Shown here in pieces: positions 26,429 through 35,000 of a stretch of 43,799 nucleotides of DNA. A model generated the notes under the pieces. That model had not been told where the DNA came from and ran no database searches. It was given only the letters and a program-made list of their open reading frames with translations. The stretch spans positions 1-43,799 of the IMG/VR virus record IMGVR_UViG_3300035698_015001; one strand, 5' to 3'. Each line of letters begins with the position of its first letter. Within the stretch, counting starts at the first letter, position 1. The position numbers and the translations under genes are program-made. The DNA comes from a virus.

Positions 26429-27994
26429 TTAGGCCACTTCACTTAGGCCAAATGGCCTCTGACCGGACATCGGCATGTAGGCAATCCTGTTTGGTCCGCC
26501 ATAAACGCTGTTTGTGGTTGCGTAGTCATCATTTAGCCCAGTGGTGTGCATGATAGTGGTAGAATTGCCTTGCATCCACCCAACAACCTGAGTCGGACTC
26601 CAATCTCGGTGAGCCTGCAGAAGAAGAGCGCACATTCCGGCGATTTGAGGGGCTGCCATAGAAGTACCACTTAGAGTCTCTTGCTTATACCCAGCATTTA
26701 AGTGATAGCTGTAGCTAGACGAGTCAACATTAGTTGTGCTCATTGCACTCACAACTCTGTCTCCGGCTGCGTAGATGTTTACTGCAGGACCAGCGTCACT
26801 GTAGACAGACTTTGCTTCTACACCACCAATAAAATTGGTCCCGATGGCCCCTACCTCAAACCCGGGGTTTGTCCCGACGTTTGGAGAAGACCCACGATGA
26901 TAATAAGAATCTGAAAGGCCAGTTGCGGTGATGTAGTTATTGTAATCAGGACCGCTAGACGTATCTTGCTTTAGGCCACTATTACCAGCGGCATTGCAAA
27001 CAATTATGCCTGCACTAATCATTGTGCTTATATCCGCATCTACCGAAGCCACTCTTTGGTTAAAAGCGTAAAGAGCGGCACTCGTCTGCTGGCCAGTCAG
27101 ACCTTTAGATGGGTCCTTCGTGGTGTCTGAGTGCGAGGTTCCTCTATAGGAACCACCAGTAACCGGATAATAAGTGGACTCGTTGTAAGTCAGCTCGTCT
27201 GTATTTTCGTCCCAATAAACAACGTAAGACCAGCTGTTAACAACAACAGTCGGGTTTCCATTTACTTTGCTGTTGTGCCACCCAGTAATGCAGTCATACG
27301 CATCTGCGGCACTTATCCCCGAAACTGGGTCTGTACTTCCTTCAAGACCAGCTAGTTTTATAAAGTACATGTTTGCATTTTTTGCCCAGCCGAAAGTTTT
27401 ACCCGCAACGGTGCCAGCTACGTGGGTTCCGTGCCCGTCATAGTCAACGTAAAAACCAGAAGGCATACTGCCTGAAACTCCACTCGCTGTGTACCAATCA
27501 ATCTGATTCACACGGGTAGTTCCGTTAGCATCCTCAAACTCTGGGTGGTCTGCCTGAACACCACTGTCAACAATTACAACATCTACACCAGCTCCATCGA
27601 GAACGTAGTCGTAGGTTCCCCCGGGGTCAGAATTCGACGTTCCAAAATTGTTTGTTGAACTGATATGACGAAGAAGCCCCCAGTTCTGCTTCTCACCAGT
27701 CTGACTAGTCAACTTGTTAAAGTTTCCATCAAGAAAAGCAAGTTTACGCATGGGGATATCAGAAACATTTTCTACAGCCTCAACACGAGAGTCGTTTCTT
27801 AGCTTTTCAGCCTCTTCGTCTGTGAGAAGGTAGACAGTGTTGCGAGGATTTTTTAGTCTTTCGTTAGCCACCTCAACGGGACGGGTAGGAATTGTCTCGG
27901 GGGTCGGTGCATCAGTGAGTAAATCGTTCCAGATGGAGTCTGTTGTCTCCATATCTGGTGCGGTTACCGTGTACTCTTTTCTCTCATCCGACAT
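26429..27994 (-). CDS. Subtilisin-like serine protease (S8 family)
   Basis: The 521-residue protein has a full catalytic set: Asp143 in VVIVDSGVQADH, His188 in DGHGTHVAG, Ser445 in LSGTSMAAPQIAG, and oxyanion Asn338 in AAGNSG. The first 110 residues resemble a propeptide region (NTVYLLTDEEAEKL, VEAVENVSDIP). There is no obvious signal peptide, so it likely works in the infected cell or on the virion. A TAATG overlap couples it to the upstream collagen-like fibre gene. Maturation of neighbouring fibre proteins, or digestion of host surface protein when carried on the virion, are both possible. An insert around residues 255-310, rich in Tyr, Thr and Ser, is larger than in simple subtilisins. 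Confidence 0.93.
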   Translation of the reverse strand: MSDERKEYTVTAPDMETTDSIWNDLLTDAPTPETIPTRPVEVANERLKNPRNTVYLLTDEEAEKLRNDSRVEAVENVSDIPMRKLAFLDGNFNKLTSQTGEKQNWGLLRHISSTNNFGTSNSDPGGTYDYVLDGAGVDVVIVDSGVQADHPEFEDANGTTRVNQIDWYTASGVSGSMPSGFYVDYDGHGTHVAGTVAGKTFGWAKNANMYFIKLAGLEGSTDPVSGISAADAYDCITGWHNSKVNGNPTVVVNSWSYVVYWDENTDELTYNESTYYPVTGGSYRGTSHSDTTKDPSKGLTGQQTSAALYAFNQRVASVDADISTMISAGIIVCNAAGNSGLKQDTSSGPDYNNYITATGLSDSYYHRGSSPNVGTNPGFEVGAIGTNFIGGVEAKSVYSDAGPAVNIYAAGDRVVSAMSTTNVDSSSYSYHLNAGYKQETLSGTSMAAPQIAGMCALLLQAHRDWSPTQVVGWMQGNSTTIMHTTGLNDDYATTNSVYGGPNRIAYMPMSGQRPFGLSEVA

Positions 27995-29082
27995 TACTGA
28001 ACCACCGCACGGTCGCTCACCCTCCGCCAGCTAGAGCCATCATAAAAAGCTAGCGTTGCACCGTCGGTCTCGTCAGTGCAGTAAACAATAGAACCAACAC
28101 TAGACACAAGAGAGCCCAACTGAGATACTGTCTTGTTGACTAGCTTCATTGGGGCATCATTAATAATTTCATCAACCGGGTCGAGCGTGATGGTCGTTGG
28201 GGATGTCAAACTGTACGTTCCAGTTAGGCTCGACGGAGCGTTGATTGAATCAGTCTCAATCGCAGTTACAGATAGAACCTCTGTACTGGCGTTGTATATA
28301 ATTCCAGAGCTGGTTTTGCCACCAATTGTTCCTGTAGCATCTTCGTAAAGACCAACAAAAGTTGTTGCATCTGTTGTGTTGGAGACATCAATAGCACCTC
28401 CACCCGGGCCGGTCGCACCCGTGGGACCTGTGGGCCCAGTGGGGCCGCCAGAAGGTCCTGTTGGTCCAAGAGGGCCCGTTGGTCCAGTCACTTCTGCGCC
28501 AGTTGGACCTGTAGGGCCTGCATCCCCTGCGGGGCCAGTCGGACCAGTTGCACCGTCCCCGGTGCCAGTCCCCACAAGTTCCCACTCGGTACCTGTCAGA
28601 ACTTCTAGTGCGCTGTATTCGGTATTAAAACGAATATACCCAAGTTCGGCGTCAATGCGTCGGTCTGCGGTATCTCCAATATCTAAGTAGAGAGTGTTGT
28701 TCACACCACGAATGACTTTATTTGTAAAGGTGAGAGAGAGGTCTCCTTGACCAATTGCATCGTCTTGAAGAATCCCGTAAGCACTAAAGGAAACCGTAGG
28801 CTGAGAGGACCTAACAAACAGACCATCACCCGGATTTACAGCAAACCTGAAGGTCTCAAAGCTCTGCCCAAGACCAACGTCTAAGTTGTTTGCAAGATAG
28901 ACGTAAGAACCCTCTGTTGATGCCCCTGAAGGGACAACGAAGATAGCCACCCTAGGGATTGGCGTTGCTGAAGGCGATATGTTGGTGACAATAACGGACA
29001 CCAAATGGCTGCCCGTGAATGTAACCATGCCTGTGTTGACATTTGCCGCCGGCCTTGTCGCAGCAAGTCTCTGAATAGCCAT
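27994..29082 (-). CDS. Collagen-like tail fibre
   Basis: The 362-residue protein shares its N-terminal domain with the fibre encoded at 24930-26354 ([20 protein letters not shown] and GD....V.FS). Next is a short domain ending [19 protein letters not shown], then about 50 residues of GPTGPTG collagen triplets. A C-terminal domain of about 130 residues follows, with [19 protein letters not shown] and ending in [20 protein letters not shown], an ending common in phage tail fibre proteins. GGGGAG lies six bases before the ATG. It starts 12 bases downstream of the giant fibre gene, so it is likely co-transcribed with it. Confidence 0.87.
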   Translation of the reverse strand: MAIQRLAATRPAANVNTGMVTFTGSHLVSVIVTNISPSATPIPRVAIFVVPSGASTEGSYVYLANNLDVGLGQSFETFRFAVNPGDGLFVRSSQPTVSFSAYGILQDDAIGQGDLSLTFTNKVIRGVNNTLYLDIGDTADRRIDAELGYIRFNTEYSALEVLTGTEWELVGTGTGDGATGPTGPAGDAGPTGPTGAEVTGPTGPLGPTGPSGGPTGPTGPTGATGPGGGAIDVSNTTDATTFVGLYEDATGTIGGKTSSGIIYNASTEVLSVTAIETDSINAPSSLTGTYSLTSPTTITLDPVDEIINDAPMKLVNKTVSQLGSLVSSVGSIVYCTDETDGATLAFYDGSSWRRVSDRAVVQ

Positions 29083-29094
29083 CTGCGTCTCCCC

Positions 29095-32000
29095 TTACGC
29101 CTGTGCCTCGCCCCATGACAGTTTCGCTGAGGCCAATGTTTCTTGACCAGTCAGACGAGCAACCGCCACGGTGAGGATGTCGGGTCCATCTGGGAACACC
29201 GAGTCACCTCCGAGGATAGAGTTTGAGAGCTCAAACAGGTCGCCCACATCGACTGAAGTCGTCTGCTCTTCCCCGCTCTGGCCAGATGCCTTAAAGTTGT
29301 ACACCTGAATACCGCCGGAGATGGTGTCATTCGATGTGTGCTCTACAACTTGGACCAACGATGGTGACTCCACACCGATAAAGTTCAAGTTATTGAGTCG
29401 TCCATTCAGAAGAATCTTCACATCAATCAACTCGTTGGTCTGAACACCAATCTCCTGCAGACGAAGCTGCATTCGGTTGATAACATCTCGGTCACCCAAA
29501 GCACCCGTAAGACCCTCGGAAACCGATGGGCTTAGTCGCATGGAAATGAGTGGCTGATAGTTGGCACCGGATGTGTTGTTAAACGAGCCTAGCGGAGATA
29601 TCTTGTAAGTAGACTGCGAGTTTCCGGTGCTGTAGAAGTTAATCATGTTCCGCTGGAAGAACGAGTTCTGCGGATTAGCGATGGCAGTAGAAGTGCGTTG
29701 GTAGCTGTATTGGTAGTACCTAAATGTGTTGGCATCAACAATCTGGGAAACCCTTGCCACTCCAACATAAGCAAGATAGTTCGTATACTGCGAACTGATA
29801 TTAATAAGTACGTAGTCGTCCACCGACAACCCGTGACTGCCGTTTGTATCCACAGTCACTCGATAGTTTGACTTTGTGATATTCGTAATAGGAACTTCAG
29901 TTCTCGTAGCATCAGCTTGGGTTAATGTCAGAGAAATGTTATTCTCATCAACTTTTTTAATGTAATACGTGCTCTCGTTGATTAGGTAATTATACGGATG
30001 ATACGCAGAGACGAATTCAGTTCTTGGGTTCTGGTTATTGTTCTGAGGAAGACCGTTTGAACCAAGACCCACGAATTGAACAGCATCACCATCAGAGAAA
30101 CCATGCGACGGGATGTTGACAATATCAGAGAGAGTGCTTATGGCATTAGTGCCAAATGTTTTGGAGGTTGTACCGCCAATGTTGAGGGTCTGACTTGACT
30201 TAGTGAACAAGTACGCCTTGTCGTCGTCGAACTCACCGTCCATGATGACCGAGGTACCCCAGTGGAACAGCGACGGGATGTACGTCGGATTCGCAAAGGT
30301 TGTTACTTCGTAGCGGGCTGGCAGGTTACCAGAGCGGAAATAAGACTCAAACAATTTGTTATTGTGGGTGAACTCATGTATGTACTTAACTTGACCCTCA
30401 ACGGTTTTGAAACCAAATCGAATCTTACCAGCACCGTACCACGAGTAGTCCATATAAATCATTTGAATCTTGGATAGGTCAAGGTTGTAGCCAGTCGGAC
30501 CAGTTCCGTTACAGGGGTCAATACTCCAGTTTTCCTGAGGAATCTTGGTGTCAACAGTCAACGTACCGATAATTCCTGTTTTAGCAGGAGTAAACGAGTG
30601 GACTGTTGTAGTCCCCTGAGAAGAAAGACTTACCGTAACTCCTGCGTCTGGGGCTGCCTTCAGCTTAAAGGTGTTGCTTGTCACAACCTGAACGTAGTAA
30701 GTACGTCCATTTACCAAACCGCTAATCGGCGTACCATCAATCGAGTTATATACGATTGGCAAGTCTTGCGTGTAGCCGTGGCTCAGAATAGTAAATGTGT
30801 CTGTAGCTGTGTCGACAACAGTAGTTGGATTAAACTCACGCTCATTACCAGAAGAACCCTTGTACTCAGGTTTAATTGTGAGACGAGTATTCGACTCAAT
30901 ATCGGCAATGCGGTATGTTTGGCCTCGGAGGACAATGTATTGTCCAGCAGTAAGCTGCGTGGTAAACGCTGTGTTAGTCCCAAAAACCTTTTCGGAGCCA
31001 TGCAAAGCGGAGAACGTTCCAGCAATCTGTTGTGTCGAGGAACGACGAACTGCGTAGAGCTTTTGACCGTCGAATTCGTAGAACATACCGTTCTGGAAGT
31101 CAAACATACCAGCACGAATTGCTCCATTAGACCAAGCGTCAACGTGAAGTCTTGGGTACCCGTAAACTACGGGCTCTACGATGGCCTGCGAAGCGATAAC
31201 AGTAAGGTTGAATGAGTCAACAACAGTGACTTGGAAATTCCCATTGTAAACGGGGCTATCCACACCGTACTGGTCTTTAGCATCGTCAATTCTAATGAAT
31301 AGACCGTTTATAAGACCGTGTGGACGACGAGTACGGACCTGAATAACGCTTGAACTTCCCACTCGGTACATCGTCTCGATGTCGATGCTGGGCTTGAAGT
31401 TTACAGCCGCCGAGGTCTGGATACCTTTACCAGACTGGTAACGGAAGTATTTACGGGTCTGACGGACAATCGAGCCATACCAAGTATCAGCACCAGTAGA
31501 CATCTCGACACCACCGTCGAACGGACGGTGCAGCGAGTACCCCTGAGGACGGACATAGACAAAGGTGGGGTACGAGTAAGAAAGATTGTCATAGGCAGTT
31601 GTGTACGGACGAGTTACAGTGACCTGCTCATCCGAACCGAGAGCAGCAATAATACGGATGATGGGAGCAGCGGGTGTAAGGTGGTTGAGATACAACTGGT
31701 CGCCAGAACCTTGAGTAGCAATATCAATAGCATTGGTGTCCGCTAATGCATCCTCATAGGTTGGGTGCAGTTTGACAAAATTACTGCTTGTTGTTGTTAC
31801 GGTGGCGGTGACAGCAAGGTTTGCGATGTTTGCGCCAGTTGAGTTGTACTCAAAGGTTGTAGTTGAGGGAACCGCTATAATTGTGTGGGTTCCATTAAAC
31901 ACCTCTGGGAAAATACCAGTAATGTCTGCAATTGTCACAGTGTTGCCGGGCTGCAGATTGTGAGCAACGCTTGTTGTAACTCGAACAACATTTGTTGTCC

Positions 32001-35000
32001 GGTAACGAGAAGTGATTGGGCGAACAGCCGAATCCAGAATACGACTAGCATAGTAGTAGCGGTCATTAACAAGTGGTGCCGGAGCTACACCAGCCAGCCC
32101 CTCTTTAATTGCTAGAGCGCCATACTCTTGATTCTCTACTGCAAGCGTAAAGCTTTCGGCTGCTATATAGCGGAACTCAAAAGTAGCAGGATTGACGTAG
32201 TTAATAATAAAGGTTCCTTCAAAGTCTTCTTTATCATCGCTACTAAGTCCTGAAATGGTGACTTCATCGCCAATACTAAACCCATGTGTTTCGCTAGTGT
32301 AGATGTAACGAGTTGTTCCTGAGCTTAAAATTCGAGAAATTCCAAGGCGACGACCGCCAGTGCCAGCATTAAATAGTACAGATTCTCCCGTTACGAACGG
32401 GTGATTAGCAGTCAAGATTTCGTCGGATGAAGTGTCAACATCTGATGCTTCAAAATACGACTTCGACTCAGTGTCCTGCGGGAAGAGACGGAATACGTCG
32501 CCAACCTTTAGTATCTTGGAGAAGTTTGTACCAGAGCCGTTTACCAAAACTGAATCAACTTCGGTGCTTACGGTTCCTGTACCAGTAATTTGGCCGTTGA
32601 TTTGAGATGACGTAAGCAGATGCTCGGACCCAGCTCCAATTGTCAAAACGTGCAACGGAACACCAGAAGAAGCACGTTCTGCTGTGTCGGAAATCTGTAA
32701 GAAGTCCTTGTTCACAGCAATTACGTAGTAATCTGTGCCTTCAGTCAAGCCACCAAGAACTGTCCCGCCATTTGCGCTGTATGTGACCTTAGTCCCAGTT
32801 AAGAAACCATGAGACTGAACTTTAATAACATTTTTCTCTAGGTCAAGAGTAAATTGTGGGTCAAAGGATTTGACAATTTGTGGAACAGAGCCGTTAGCAG
32901 TTACCTCAAACGTTTTAGAAGTTGGAACACTGCTGATGGTGTATGTACCGTCAGGAGTTCTAATCAAAGACTTCAATGTATGGTTGCCAGTCGGGGTTGT
33001 AGCTGCTGTTAAGTCAACAGCCACACCAGCCGTTGCGTTGGATATAGAAGTAGCCAACTTCAGCGTGTTTCCATCAATTGGAATAATGTAATACGGAGTA
33101 GCAGTCGTTAGACCACCAATCGCTACTCCACCGCCAGTGTCGTACTCAACCAATTCTGCAAGAGAGAACCCGTGGTTGGGAATTGTGAGTGTGTCGTTTT
33201 CTATACTGACAGACTTGTTGATTATGGAGTGGTTACCGACACCAACACCTTCGATATCTGCAATCTTCGTAAAGCCTGCGTCTTCAGACAGTCGAATTGT
33301 GTTGTCGTCGACTTTCTGAACGTAGTACGTGTCACGGTTTTTTAGCCCCGGGATTCCAGTGTCAGTAACCATAATGCCGTTATATCCGTCGTTTGCTGTT
33401 TCCACGAGGTCGACATATGCAGGGATGTTGTATCCAGAGCTGTCATAGCTGTTAAGCCTTAGTGTTCCTGTGCTTACTGCAAAGGGAACTCGGTCTAGCA
33501 CACAAGTTCCGGTTACTGCAGCGGCAGAAATTGCTCCGTCCCCCCCAGTGGGGTCAGTAAACTGAATCCTGTTGGTGGCGGGTACAGCAGTGATGATATG
33601 GGTGCCGTTAAAAGATTCAATGTTGGCCCCAGTAATATTTGAGATTACCACCGTGTCGCCCACTTGGAAATTATGAGTTGTGTTCAAAGTTACATCGCAC
33701 ACGGTCGAAGCTCTGTTCCTGTTTGTAACAGTGAACCCCGTGACGTTGGCTGCGGTAGGCCTTGTCAACGTAAAGTGGGTGTCGTCAACAGCGCTAGCTA
33801 CCTGAAATGCTCCGTTAAAAACTCCAGTGTTTGTCCCGGTCATGCTGGCAATGTTTACAGTCATGCCAATATCAAAACCATGCTCAAACTCAGTCGTAAT
33901 CTGAATGAGGTTATGGGACAGCATTTCTCGACCAGCAACAGCAAAGGTGAACAGCGGTTCGTTAATTGCACGAATCTGGCGGCTCGCAAACATTAGGCCA
34001 TCGACGTTCAACTGTGCGATTGCTCCCGTGTTGGGGCTAGTCCACTCTACTTCATAAGTGCTAGGTACGGCAGTAATCTGCCATTCGCCATTGAACTCTG
34101 CTGCCTGAACGCCGGTCATATTTGAAATGCGAACATACTCGCCAACCGCCATTTGGTGGACACCATCGAAGCGCATCCTCACAACGTTGCCGTCACGGCG
34201 ACGCCAATTGAGGCCGACGTTGTAGACATCATCAATGTAGTACGCACGGCGTATACGACCAGAGACAACGCCAGCTTCTTCTGCCGTAGTGGTTATGTTT
34301 GATGTTCCATCTGTCGCAATTACCGTGTCGTAGTAAAAAGTATTTGCGTTGGTGACACCGGCTACAACCCAGTCCCCCTCGAACTCGGCTTCGTTGCCGG
34401 CACCATCATCAAAGTTGTATAGCCGGAAACGGAAGTTGGTGCTCATGCGGTGGGGGTTGTCTGTAGTGATGTATCGTCTGAGACCCGTACTTGTACGGTT
34501 AATAATATTACACTCTGCCGACCACAGTTTGTCAGTTTGACCGGTGAAGTCACGCATATTAAAGTATGCTGCACCTTCCCAACCGTGGGGTTCGGTGAGG
34601 TTAATCCAAATATCGTTCCACTGATTAACGTTACCTACAGCGTCACCGAATCGAATGCTTTCGATTCCTATAGATACCGGGGAATCGAGTTGGGAGTAGA
34701 ACTGGTCTCCATTAATAATCTCACTGACGTAGAACTGTCGGTTGAACACATTACGGAAGCGGTCTTCCATGCTGTTAACTGTAATGCGGTCGCCAACCAC
34801 ACGGTCATGCTGATAGTCGAGGTTGAAGAACACACGGGTTCTGCGGGTGAGTTGGCGTGTTTCAATATAGCCACCACGCTTAGAAACATAGCCACTGACA
34901 TCAAGTTCTTCGGGCTGAGTTACGCCTGCGTTAGTGTGGTAGAACCTAAGTCGGGTACGAGCACCGTTAATCCCTGTTTCAATGTTGTCAATACGAGCAA

